A stretch of DNA of 64,000 bases, taken from NCBI GenBank assembly GCA_963697705.1, contig CAVOPA010000017.1, positions 310,001-374,000 of the forward strand. Direction: 5' to 3'. A model generated the notes under the pieces. The model had not been told where the DNA came from. It worked only from the letters and a program-made list of their open reading frames with translations, and did no database searches. Source of the stretch: CAVUCH01 sp963697705 (lineage in GTDB: Bacteria; Acidobacteriota; Vicinamibacteria; Vicinamibacterales; JAENWD01). A program made the translations under genes and the position numbers. Positions 1-7,551 of the stretch are shown here, piece by piece. Numbering within the stretch: position 1 is the stretch's first letter; every line of letters starts with the position of its first letter.

Positions 1-825
1 GTTGATCTGCGTGGCGGCGAGCCCCAGGGTGCCGGGCCCCATGAGAATCAGCACCTGTCGCAACCCCGGCTCGCGCACATCGAGCAGCGGCTGATACCGA
101 TAGCCTTCTTTCCGGAGCACGGGCCACTGAATCAGGATCTGGCCGATGCCGCCGATCAGGACGCCCACGCCCATGGCGGCAATCGGCGGCAATCCCACAC
201 GCGGCATGAGCGGCACGAGCAGGATCGCGCAGAGGATGCTCGCGACGTTGAACATCGCGGGCGACAGCGCCGGCACGAAGAACCGGTTGAGCGAGTTCAG
301 CATGCCCATGAACGCCGCGGCGAGGGCCACGAGCGTCAGGAACGGCAGCATGATCCGCGTCAGCAGGATCGTCAGCTCCAGCTTGCCCGGCACGCTGCTG
401 TAGTCCTCGGCGAACATCGTCACGAGCGGCTGCGTGTAGACCAGCCCCGCGCAGACCAGCAGCGCGGTGGCCACCAGCAGCGCGTTGACGACGTGGTTGC
501 CGAGGCGCCATGCCGCGGTGCGGCCCTCCCGGGTGAGGTACCGGGTGAACGTGGGAACGAAGGCGGCGCTCATCGCGCCCTCCGCAAAGAGGTCGCGCAC
601 GAGATTCGGGACGCGGAACGCCACGTTGTACGCGTCGACGGCATTTCCGGCGCCGAAGAGGTACGCCAGCACCTGATCGCGCACCAGGCCGAGCACGCGG
701 CTCGTCATGGTGGCGACGCCGATCAGCCCTGCGGATCGCGCGAGCCGTCGTGCCGCCGGTTGCGTGATTTCTGGGGAAAGGACGCTGCCGGCCTCCGGAT
801 CCGGGCCGGGCGCAGGTGTGCTCAT
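1..825 (-). CDS. murJ: Lipid II flippase MurJ (MviN family), N-terminal part, runs off the window
   Basis: The reverse-strand frame from an ATG at 825 stays open to the window edge, giving 275 residues with no stop, so the C-terminal half lies outside. After about 30 hydrophilic residues comes the family signature around residues 33-80 (VATMTSRVLGLVRDQ, then DAYNVAFRVPNLVRDLFAEG and SAAFVPTF), which is typical of MurJ/MviN, followed by alternating hydrophobic segments. MurJ is an inner-membrane MOP-family transporter that flips lipid-linked peptidoglycan precursor to the periplasm. It fits the large mur/fts cluster 9 kb away, although it is not part of that operon. No clear Shine-Dalgarno precedes this ATG. 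Family assignment is firm; the exact start is less so. Confidence 0.93.
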   Translation of the reverse strand, partial: MSTPAPGPDPEAGSVLSPEITQPAARRLARSAGLIGVATMTSRVLGLVRDQVLAYLFGAGNAVDAYNVAFRVPNLVRDLFAEGAMSAAFVPTFTRYLTREGRTAAWRLGNHVVNALLVATALLVCAGLVYTQPLVTMFAEDYSSVPGKLELTILLTRIMLPFLTLVALAAAFMGMLNSLNRFFVPALSPAMFNVASILCAILLVPLMPRVGLPPIAAMGVGVLIGGIGQILIQWPVLRKEGYRYQPLLDVREPGLRQVLILMGPGTLGLAATQIN

Positions 826-985
826 GTGCTGTCGCCAAGGGTACTACAGGGCCGCTGAGGGGACGGCGGCTCGTGCGGAGGTCGGATGAAGGAGGGCGGA
901 TGGGCCGCACTCAGAATTCCGGGTTCCGTCCTGCGGCGTACAAAAAGATGGGGTCGTCCGGTGGCCCGGTGACCCCTGGAGGATG

Positions 986-1005
986 GAAGAGGCGGGCGCC
1001 TCTTC
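986..1005. terminator. Hairpin downstream of yqeY
   Basis: A perfect 8-bp stem (GAAGAGGC / GCCTCTTC) with a GGGC loop lies between the stop of yqeY and the start of murJ, both on the minus strand. There is no T-run on either side, so it is only terminator-like. It could separate the two genes or protect the yqeY mRNA end. Confidence 0.35.
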
Positions 1006-1048
1006 GTCTGTGCCTTTAGACGACGAGCGGTCTGGAAAGTTGCCGCTC

Positions 1049-1495
1049 TCAGCTCAGCTTCCGGCGCACGGCCTCGTTCACCGCCTTGCCGTCGGCGTTC
1101 TTCCCGGCCAGCAGTGGCAGTGCCGCCTTCATCACGCGGCCCATGTCCTTCAACGACGTGGCGCCGGTCTCCTGGATCGCTCGGTCAACGGCCGCGTCAA
1201 CCTCTTCAGGCGTGGCGGCAGCAGGCAGGTAGCGCTGGAGCACCACAATTTCGGCTGACTCCTTGTCGGCCAGCTCCTGCCGGCCTGCCTTGGTGAACTG
1301 CTCGATTGAGTCGCGACGCTGTTTGACGAGCGCGTTCACCACCTGCACCGATTCCGCATCGTCGAGGTCCCTGCCCTTCTCGACGCCCTTCATGGTCAAC
1401 GCTGTCTTCAGCATGCGAAGCGCGTCGAGCGTGGTCTGCTCGCGCCGCTTCATCGCGGACTGTATCTCACCGGCAAGTTGGTCTATCAGCGGCAC
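1049..1495 (-). CDS. yqeY: GatB/YqeY domain protein
   Basis: The gene encodes 148 residues, the usual YqeY length, beginning V(M)PLIDQLAGEIQSAMK and ending EAVRRKLS. YqeY is an all-helical protein homologous to the tail of GatB, often encoded near rpsU/dnaG/rpoD; its role (tRNA or translation related) is not well defined. I chose the GTG at 1495 because AGGAG lies 8 nt upstream and because family members begin just before the LIDQL segment. The open frame extends 25 codons further up to 1570, but that extension has no family similarity. Neither rpsU nor dnaG is adjacent here; dnaG is 31 kb away. Confidence 0.9.
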   Translation of the reverse strand: MPLIDQLAGEIQSAMKRREQTTLDALRMLKTALTMKGVEKGRDLDDAESVQVVNALVKQRRDSIEQFTKAGRQELADKESAEIVVLQRYLPAAATPEEVDAAVDRAIQETGATSLKDMGRVMKAALPLLAGKNADGKAVNEAVRRKLS

Positions 1496-1634
1496 GATTA
1501 TGACTCCTGGGTTGTCTCTCATCGGACGGACGGTTTCGAGCGCCGCCGGAAGTCCACGCGCTGCGAGCACCTGCGTCGTTGCGACCGTGCCGCGAGGAAA
1601 TGCCGTTGCGCTGCCGGACGCGGCCGCGGGCCGG

Positions 1635-2729
1635 TCAGTGGTCCTGATCGGAGTCTCCCAGCGTCACATGCCAGCGATCGGTTTCCTGGTAGAAGTGATC
1701 GGGCACAGGCACGTCGTTGATCTTGACGGTGAATTCCATTCCCGACCTGACCGTGAAGTAGCCGGAGTTGCGCAGCCATTTGCGGTACGCGGCGTTCAGG
1801 ACATACGTGCGCACCTTGTCGGAATCGGCGGCGCGTGCCTCGCGATCCACCCAGAGCAGCAGCGTCTCCGTCCCGGCGGCGTCGTCGGGATCGACAAGAA
1901 AGTCCACCAGGCTCGTCACACGGCCGCGCGGTTCCTGAAGATGGCGGTACACGGCGTACCCGTCGACCCGGCCCTCCCGCTTCAACGCGGCCACGGAATA
2001 CCGCACGTGCGGCGCTTCGATGTACTTCCAGTTCAAGTAGTGCGCGTCACGGCGTACGGCGAGGTCGAACTTCGGGGCCACCCGCTCCCATAAATCCGTG
2101 AACTCGGGTGGAAAGCGCCGAATGATTTCAATCTCCGCGCGCAGCGGCCGCGATCGCGCCACGATCTTGATCACGGGCAGCGTGAGGACGGACACAACGC
2201 GATTCACGCCCTCGGGCCAGTTCGGCCGCTTGAACGCACGGCGGGTGAGCGGCTTCACGAGGCACGGCACCGGACCCGCCTCGGGCCAGCGAAGCTTCTT
2301 GAACAATTGATGGGAGGATTCCGACAGCCCGAGACCCAGTGAGGCGCCGACATTCCGGTCCCACGTGCGGAAGAGCACCTCGCCGACGCCCTGCCGTTGG
2401 CGCTCCGGGGCCACCATCACGTCGGTGCCCCACGACGCCGGCACCTCACGGCCGCGCACCCACAACCGCACCGGCATCGTCGCGTACTGCCCGATGATGC
2501 TCGGACCTTCGCGTGCGAGCCAGATGATCGGGGTGCCGTCAGGATTGTTCGGGTTGCGGCGGTATTGCCAGTCCCATCGGAGACGGCTCGCATCGGCGGC
2601 GTCGTTCCCGAAGACGCGCCGGTACAGCGCCTCGACGCTGCGCCGATCTTCTGGTCGGAAACGATCGACTTCGGCCATTGTCACGCAACGTCTGTCCGAT
2701 TCAAGCGTCCGAGCCGGCAGCGAAGCCAT
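1635..2729 (-). CDS. GNAT-family acetyltransferase
   Basis: The 364-residue protein has an N-terminal GNAT fold: the acetyl-CoA binding motif A is visible as TDVMVAPERQRQGVGEVLF at about residues 102-120 (R-Q-x-x-G-x-G pyrophosphate loop). The remaining 240 residues form a second, weaker acetyltransferase-like half (segment LNWKYIEAPHVRYSVAALK), as in two-domain GNAT proteins. The substrate is unknown; the position beside glycan genes suggests a sugar or lipid-linked acceptor, which is inference only. Start at 2729 is favoured by AGGA 6 nt upstream; an internal ATG at 2678 lacks a ribosome site. It is divergent from the glycosyltransferase at 2848. Confidence 0.8.
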   Translation of the reverse strand: MASLPARTLESDRRCVTMAEVDRFRPEDRRSVEALYRRVFGNDAADASRLRWDWQYRRNPNNPDGTPIIWLAREGPSIIGQYATMPVRLWVRGREVPASWGTDVMVAPERQRQGVGEVLFRTWDRNVGASLGLGLSESSHQLFKKLRWPEAGPVPCLVKPLTRRAFKRPNWPEGVNRVVSVLTLPVIKIVARSRPLRAEIEIIRRFPPEFTDLWERVAPKFDLAVRRDAHYLNWKYIEAPHVRYSVAALKREGRVDGYAVYRHLQEPRGRVTSLVDFLVDPDDAAGTETLLLWVDREARAADSDKVRTYVLNAAYRKWLRNSGYFTVRSGMEFTVKINDVPVPDHFYQETDRWHVTLGDSDQDH

Positions 2730-2847
2730 AACTCGTCCTAGGGCCTGCGGCCAATTCTACACGGAGGCACGACGCCCGCCGGGGAACGACGGTTGCTGTG
2801 CGCGGCACTCCTGGACGAGAATCCGTCTGGTACCACCACATCCAGCC

Positions 2848-3618
2848 GTGACCAACCGAGTCTCCCCAAGCCCAGACCACGCAACAGCGGAGCTGTCTCT
2901 CGTCGTCCCGACGTACAACGAACGGAGCCGCCTCGCCGAACTGGTGCATGCGGCCTTCGAAGTGTTCAGGTCCGCCGGGATCGTCGGGGAACTGGTGATC
3001 GTGGATGACAACTCGCCTGACGGCACCGGCGCTGTGGCCGATGCGCTCACCAGCCGCTACCCCGTGCGCGTTGTGCACCGTGCCGCCAAGCTTGGACTGG
3101 GGTCTGCCGTGATGGCGGGCTTCGACGCGGCGAGCGCGCCCGTGCTCGGGGTGATGGACGCTGATTTCAGCCACCCGCTGGACCTCGTGCCGCAACTGCT
3201 GACGTTGTTGCGCGAACTGCAGGTGGATGCCATCGTCGGCAGCCGCTACGTGCCAGGAGGCTCCTCGAAGAACTGGCCGCTCTCGCGACTGCTCATGTCT
3301 CGCCTGGCGTGCCTGCTGGCGCGGCCGCTCACGCCCGTTCGCGATGCCACGTCAGGTTTCTTTCTCATCAGACGCGATGCCGTGGAGGGCGTGCGCATTC
3401 AGGCCGGCGGGTTCAAGATCTGCCTCGAGCTGCTGCTGCGGAGCACGGTGCGAACGGTCGCGGAAGTGCCGTACGAGTTCGTCGATCGCACGACCGGCCA
3501 CAGCAAGATGAACTTGCGTGAGGCGCTGGGCTACTTCACGCAGCTTCGTCAGCTCTATGCAATGCGGCTGAGCGGCGCAGGCGCACGCCCTCGTTATCTC
3601 CGCCCGACCATACGCTGA
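2848..3618 (+). CDS. GT2 glycosyltransferase, polyprenol-phosphate mannosyltransferase-like
   Basis: This soluble GT-A glycosyltransferase of about 256 residues resembles DPM1/Ppm1. It shows the nucleotide-sugar site (VVPTYNERSRL), the VDDNSPDGTG loop and the metal-binding acid cluster VMDADFSHP, then ATSGFFLIRR and the HSKMNLREAL tail typical of dolichol/polyprenol-phosphate mannose synthases. No C-terminal membrane segments are present. It would load a sugar (mannose in the best-known members) onto polyprenol phosphate at the cytoplasmic face. The start is uncertain: GTG at 2848 is the only reasonable in-frame start near the catalytic domain and it lacks a clear Shine-Dalgarno. A second gene of the same type is at 5716-6480. 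Confidence 0.85.
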   Translation: MTNRVSPSPDHATAELSLVVPTYNERSRLAELVHAAFEVFRSAGIVGELVIVDDNSPDGTGAVADALTSRYPVRVVHRAAKLGLGSAVMAGFDAASAPVLGVMDADFSHPLDLVPQLLTLLRELQVDAIVGSRYVPGGSSKNWPLSRLLMSRLACLLARPLTPVRDATSGFFLIRRDAVEGVRIQAGGFKICLELLLRSTVRTVAEVPYEFVDRTTGHSKMNLREALGYFTQLRQLYAMRLSGAGARPRYLRPTIR

Positions 3619-3620
3619 CG

Positions 3621-4322
3621 TTACTGCTCCTGCTGCGGCTTGGGCGGAACAGGAAGCTGTCCCGGAGTCGGCGACACGACCGCGCCCGCTGCGGGCACCG
3701 GCACCGGGCCGCCCGGCGGTCGAGCGACATTCGGATCGTTCTGACCCTGACCTTGCGGGTTGGGTGGCATCGGCTGGATGCCAGGCTGCGGCAGGCCCTG
3801 GGGGCCTGCCGGCTGCGGTTGTTCCTCCTGCTCGGCGGCGGCCTGTTCCGGCGCCTCCTGTACCGGCTGATCCTGATCTTCTACCGGCATCGCCGGCGCC
3901 ACGACCTGCTGGATCTGCGGTGGCGGCGGCGGCGGCTGCGGCGCGGCGGCGTTTCGCGCCGGAGGAGCGACCGTCCCGGGCATGACGACAATGCGGTCGT
4001 ATTGCGAACCGCCCTGAATTGCGGTCGTGCGCTGCGCAACCAGGTAGCCAGGCACGCTGCGCAGGACAATCTCGAGTGCCTGCTTCTCGGGCACATGCGA
4101 GAGTTCGAGCGTCAGCAGCGCGCCTCCGACCTTCTCTCCATTGACGACGCGCGTCTGGCCGAGTCGGCCCCATTCCGTCAGCAATTGCCGTAACGACACA
4201 TCGGACGCGCTGATCGTCACGTACCCGTTCGCAAACTCCATCCGCAGCGGTCCGGCGCTGGCCGCGCGCGGGCTCGACAGGAGAAGCAGGAAAACAAACG
4301 CCGGAGGAACGATGGAGCGCAT
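3621..4322 (-). CDS. Exported STN (secretin/TonB short) domain protein with Pro/Gln-rich tail
   Basis: The 233-residue protein begins with a clear signal peptide (MRSIVPPAFVFLLLLSS, cleavage near ASAG). Residues about 30-105 look like an STN/secretin-N domain: SDVSLRQLLTEWGRLGQTR, then a repeat of small beta-alpha units ending in VPGYLVAQR. The last 110 residues are low-complexity, rich in P, Q, A and G. STN domains usually sit in secretins or TonB receptors; here the domain stands alone, so this may be a periplasmic adaptor or a decayed secretin N-terminus. The ATG at 4322 was chosen because the signal peptide starts there. Convergent with the glycosyltransferase at 2848 (2 nt between stops). 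Confidence 0.75.
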   Translation of the reverse strand: MRSIVPPAFVFLLLLSSPRAASAGPLRMEFANGYVTISASDVSLRQLLTEWGRLGQTRVVNGEKVGGALLTLELSHVPEKQALEIVLRSVPGYLVAQRTTAIQGGSQYDRIVVMPGTVAPPARNAAAPQPPPPPPQIQQVVAPAMPVEDQDQPVQEAPEQAAAEQEEQPQPAGPQGLPQPGIQPMPPNPQGQGQNDPNVARPPGGPVPVPAAGAVVSPTPGQLPVPPKPQQEQ

Positions 4323-4440
4323 GGCTGTGACCCGGGGAACGAGGCCAGTATGGCGCACCGGGTATGCCCAATCAAGCGGGACAGCCCCGCTCATCAGGTC
4401 CTCGCCCGCGCCGGTCGGAACAGCACCGTCCCGGGGCACG

Positions 4441-5403
4441 CTATCTCGTCTGAAAGTGATCGATGACGCGGCTCAGGATCTCGTCGAGGTGCACCTGCGG
4501 TTCGTAGCCGATCAGGGCCGTGATCTTTCGCAGGTCGGGCACCCGCCGCGGCATGTCTTCGAACCCCGCCTCGTAGGCCTGCTCGTACGGGATGAGCGCA
4601 ATCTCCGATGACGACGCGGCCAGATGACGCACGCGTTTCGCGAGTTCGAGGATCGTGATCTCTTCCGGGTTGCCGAGATTGAACACCTGTCCGACCGCGC
4701 GCGGCTCCGTCATGAGCTTTACCAGCGCCCCGACAACGTCGCCGACGTAGGTGAAGCTGCGCGCCTGCGTGCCATCGCCATGCACCGTGATCGGCTGCCC
4801 GGCCAGCGCCTGCCGGACGAAGTTGGGGATGACCATTCCGTACTGTCCGCTCTGGCGCGGTCCTACCGTATTGAAGAAGCGCACGATGATGACCGGCAGC
4901 TTCTTCTCTTTCCAGTACGCAAGCGCCAGGAACTCGTCGATCGCCTTGCTGCAGGCATACGCCCATCGATGTTTCGACGTCGGACCCATCACAAGGTCGT
5001 CGTCTTCGTGAAACGGCACCGCGGTGCTCTTCCCGTACACCTCGGAGGTCGAGGCAATGACGACGAGCTTCTTCTTCTTGTTCGCGTGCTTGAGGACGAC
5101 TTCGGTGCCGTGCACGTTGGTCTCAATCGTGTGCACCGGCTCCTCGACGATCTTCTTCACGCCCACGGCGGCCGCGAGGTGAAATACGATGTCGCATCCG
5201 TCGATGAGTTCCGCGAGCAGCGGCTCGTTCGTGATTGACTCGATGGTGTAACGGAAGGCCGTGTGCGATTTCAGGTGCGCGATGTTCTCCATGGAGCCAG
5301 TGGAGAGGTCGTCGACGACGCTCACCTCATGGCCGGCCGCGAGAAGCGCATCCGACAGGTGCGAGCCGATGAACCCCGCCCCGCCCGTAATCAGAGCCCG
5401 CAT
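4441..5403 (-). CDS. NAD-dependent sugar-nucleotide epimerase/dehydratase (extended SDR)
   Basis: The 320-residue extended SDR has the Rossmann motif TGGAGFIGS at residues 7-15, the FHLAAAVGV motif, catalytic Ser in IASTSEVYG and the Y-x3-K pair in RWAYACSKAIDE, followed by VRFFNTVGPRQ. The closest known types are UDP-glucose/UDP-glucuronate 4-epimerases and UDP-glucuronate decarboxylases; sequence alone does not separate them, but the long GPTSKHRWAYACSK segment is frequent in decarboxylase/epimerase relatives of polysaccharide loci. It probably supplies a UDP-sugar for the surrounding glycosyltransferases. ATG at 5403 begins directly at beta-strand 1 and has AGGA about 11 nt upstream; the longer open frame upstream is non-homologous. 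Confidence 0.88.
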   Translation of the reverse strand: MRALITGGAGFIGSHLSDALLAAGHEVSVVDDLSTGSMENIAHLKSHTAFRYTIESITNEPLLAELIDGCDIVFHLAAAVGVKKIVEEPVHTIETNVHGTEVVLKHANKKKKLVVIASTSEVYGKSTAVPFHEDDDLVMGPTSKHRWAYACSKAIDEFLALAYWKEKKLPVIIVRFFNTVGPRQSGQYGMVIPNFVRQALAGQPITVHGDGTQARSFTYVGDVVGALVKLMTEPRAVGQVFNLGNPEEITILELAKRVRHLAASSSEIALIPYEQAYEAGFEDMPRRVPDLRKITALIGYEPQVHLDEILSRVIDHFQTR

Positions 5404-5715
5404 GCCGTTGTGGGTCCTTCCGCGCTGGATGGGCCGACCCGCTGGGCGGCCCGCCACCCGCGGCGCGCGCGTGTGGCGCCGGTAAGTGTAGTGCACCCCT
5501 GGGGACGACACGCGGATTACGCAAGCGCGCAGGGCGTTTCTCGTCGGCCGAACGGGCGCTCGCAGGTGTTCACGTTCACGGCGTCGACAACGCACGCGTC
5601 CTTCAGAGGGCTGATTGTTGGCGGCGGAAACAAACCGCGCCGGTGAGCGCGTCGTTCGGCGGCCCGCCGAGGTTTGAAGGGCCGTCTGAACTCACCACGC
5701 GTGAGTTGAGACCAA
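5404..5715. other. Gene-free stretch with one strong hairpin
   Basis: I see no coding sequence in these 312 bases between two minus-strand genes. The only structure is the terminator-like stem at 5684-5712. The rest is GC-rich and should contain the leader and promoter of the epimerase gene, but I could not pick a convincing -35/-10 pair. Confidence 0.5.
5684..5712 (-). terminator. Terminator-like hairpin after the GT2 gene
   Basis: GTCTGAACTCAC and GTGAGTTGAGAC form a 12-bp stem with one mismatch around a CACGC loop, starting 4 nt past the stop codon of the glycosyltransferase at 5716-6480. There is no T-run, so it would be a factor-assisted or mRNA-stabilising hairpin. Confidence 0.5.
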
Positions 5716-6480
5716 CTACACGTGGGACCGGGAATGGCGCTCCGGAACTCCAGGCGATTCGCCAGCGGGGCGCCCGCCGATCGCGCGGCGAAGCAAGAGC
5801 CGCCACGGGGTCAGCATCGACTCGACGATGACGCTGCCTGAGAGCTTCGACACGCCCTGGCGACGCTCGACGAAGATGATCGGCACTTCACCGATGCGCG
5901 CGCCGTGATCCGCCGCCCGGAAGAGCATCTCGACCAGGAAGGCATACCCCTCAGAGACGACGCGGCCGAGCGGGAGTGAGGCGAGCGTTTCACGGCGCCA
6001 GCAGCGATACCCGCTCGTGCAGTCGGACGGCCGCAGGCGGGTCACCGCCCGGATGTAGCGGTTCGCGAGGGCGCTCAGGATGATCCGCTGCAGCGGCCAG
6101 TTCACGACGCTCACGCCGTTCAGGTACCGGGAGCCGATCACGACGTCGTAGGTCGCCGTCGCGGCGACCAGCGCCGGCAAGTACTGTGGGTCGTGCGACC
6201 AGTCGGCATCCATCTGACAGATCACGTCGGCGGGGTCGTTGACCGCGCGGCGGATGCCGTCCAGATACGAACGGCCCAGCCCGCGGGGACCGCTGCGGTG
6301 CAACACCTCGACCCGGCCGGGGAACTCCCGGGCGAGGGCGTCGGCGACGCCCCCCGTGCCATCGGGCGAACTATCGTCGATGATCATCATCCGGTAGTTC
6401 TCGCGCGCGAGCACCGCGCGCACGAGATCGGGCAGGTTGTCGCGTTCGTTATACGTTGGCGTGAGGACGAGCACTTGCAT
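5716..6480 (-). CDS. GT2 polyprenol monophosphomannose synthase-like glycosyltransferase
   Basis: The 254-residue protein begins at the catalytic fold (MQVLVLTPTYNERDN), with IIDDSSPDGTGG, the acid motif CQMDADWSHDP and the conserved DCTSGYRCW and VERRQGVSKLSG segments. This is the full DPM1/Ppm1 pattern without C-terminal membrane helices. It would transfer a hexose from GDP-mannose or a relative to polyprenyl phosphate. The ATG at 6480 has no Shine-Dalgarno of its own; instead an AAGGAG sits 32-40 nt upstream and faces an out-of-frame GTG at 6520 (see leader ORF). Terminator-like hairpin follows. Same gene family as 2848-3618 but on the opposite strand, so not a recent tandem duplicate. Confidence 0.9.
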   Translation of the reverse strand: MQVLVLTPTYNERDNLPDLVRAVLARENYRMMIIDDSSPDGTGGVADALAREFPGRVEVLHRSGPRGLGRSYLDGIRRAVNDPADVICQMDADWSHDPQYLPALVAATATYDVVIGSRYLNGVSVVNWPLQRIILSALANRYIRAVTRLRPSDCTSGYRCWRRETLASLPLGRVVSEGYAFLVEMLFRAADHGARIGEVPIIFVERRQGVSKLSGSVIVESMLTPWRLLLRRAIGGRPAGESPGVPERHSRSHV

Positions 6481-6520
6481 GAGCGGTGGCGCGAAACGTG
6501 TTGCCGTGAGGGCGGCTCAC
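6449..6520 (-). CDS. Candidate leader ORF overlapping the GT2 start
   Basis: A GTG at 6520 is preceded by a good AAGGAG at 3 nt distance and opens a 23-codon frame that ends 32 nt inside the glycosyltransferase gene, in a different frame. The main gene has no ribosome site of its own. The arrangement looks like an upstream ORF that could couple or limit translation of the enzyme. The peptide has no recognisable features, and the site may simply be a ribosome-loading site used at a distance, so this is a weak call. Confidence 0.25.
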   Translation of the reverse strand: MSRPHGNTFRATAHASARPHANV

Positions 6521-6533
6521 GATCTCCTTCCGC

Positions 6534-6539
6534 AGTATA
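6534..6539 (-). promoter_or_regulatory. Possible -10 box for the GT2 gene at 5716-6480
   Basis: TATACT lies on the minus strand in the only AT-rich patch between the two glycosyltransferase genes. The matching -35 (ATTATG at 17 nt) is poor, so this is a modest candidate. Confidence 0.3.
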
Positions 6540-6593
6540 TATGCGTGGCGGCGCCCATAATTAGATGAGTCGGCTTTTTGTTCCACAGGGGGG

Positions 6594-7454
6594 TCAGCGG
6601 CGACCCTCGAACCGGAGCGCCGCAATCTGCTCCGACACCAGGCCCATGAGGAAGATCACGACGGACACGACAATGAGCAGCACCGACGAGTTCGTGATGT
6701 GCGACTGCGTCGCGATCGTCCAGGCAGCGTAGCCCGCGCCGACGGCCAGGCAGAGAAGACTGACTGGGAGGAACACCCGGAGCGGGCTGAAGAAGGTGAC
6801 GATCTTGACGATGATCAGGAAGAACTTCGCCCCATCGCGCGCGAACTTGATCTTCGAGCTGCCTTGTCTCTGGCGGGCCTCGATGGGCACGAACGCGACG
6901 CTGTAGCCCGCCTTGAGGCAAGCGAGAGTCGTCGTCGTGGGCGTCGAGAAGCCGTTCGGGATCAGGTGCAGGAACTCGGTCAGGACCTCGCGTTTTGCCG
7001 CCCGGAATCCGGACGTCAGGTCGGGGATGCGCCGGCCGGTGAGATAGGTGGCCAAGCCGTTCAGCGCGGAGTTGCCGATCCGCCGGCCGATGGTTGCCTG
7101 CGTGGCGCCCGCGCGCGCTCCTACGACCAGGTCGAAGTCGCCGAGGCGCTCGACGAGACGCCGGGCGTCGGATGGCGAGTGCTGGCCATCGCCGTCGACG
7201 ATGAGCACGTGCGCCCCGGTCGCGCGGCGAAGCCCGCTCTTGACCGCCGCGCCGTTGCCCTTGTTGTATGCGTGCCGGACGACAATCGCGCCCGCCTCGC
7301 GGGCGCGTTCACCCGTGCCATCGCCGGAGCCGTCGTCCACGACGATGATCTCGTGCCACGGGCCTGCCGTGATGAGCGCCGCCACGACGTCGGCAATCCC
7401 GGCTGCCTCGTGGTAGGCGGGCACGATCACGGAAGTTGTCGAGGTGTCGGCCAC
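6594..7454 (-). CDS. Membrane-anchored GT2 glycosyltransferase (GtrB/ArnC-like)
   Basis: The 286-residue protein has an N-terminal GT-A domain (VIVPAYHEAAG, IVVDDGSGDGTGE, VDGDGQHSPSD, LTSGFRAAKRE) and two C-terminal transmembrane segments at about residues 228-250 and 257-275. This layout matches bactoprenol-phosphate glucosyl/aminoarabinosyl transferases such as GtrB or ArnC, which load a sugar on undecaprenyl phosphate. The GTG start at 7454 begins right at the fold. There is no Shine-Dalgarno; TAGAAT ends 6 nt before the GTG, suggesting a leaderless transcript. It follows the GT4 gene at 7552-8592 in the same direction. Confidence 0.88.
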   Translation of the reverse strand: MADTSTTSVIVPAYHEAAGIADVVAALITAGPWHEIIVVDDGSGDGTGERAREAGAIVVRHAYNKGNGAAVKSGLRRATGAHVLIVDGDGQHSPSDARRLVERLGDFDLVVGARAGATQATIGRRIGNSALNGLATYLTGRRIPDLTSGFRAAKREVLTEFLHLIPNGFSTPTTTTLACLKAGYSVAFVPIEARQRQGSSKIKFARDGAKFFLIIVKIVTFFSPLRVFLPVSLLCLAVGAGYAAWTIATQSHITNSSVLLIVVSVVIFLMGLVSEQIAALRFEGRR

Positions 7455-7460
7455 GCGCGG

Positions 7461-7466
7461 ATTCTA
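7461..7466 (-). promoter_or_regulatory. -10 box (TAGAAT) 6 nt before the GTG start, leaderless layout
   Basis: TAGAAT on the minus strand is separated from the GTG of the GT2 gene by CCGCGC only. Transcription starting 7 nt after the box would begin at the start codon. No recognisable -35. Confidence 0.4.
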
Positions 7467-7551
7467 CATTGGCGCCTGATCGGGGCGCCTCATGCCCGAC
7501 GTGCACCTGTCGCCAGCGGCATTCGCCACGGCAGATCGCCCGAAAACGCAG

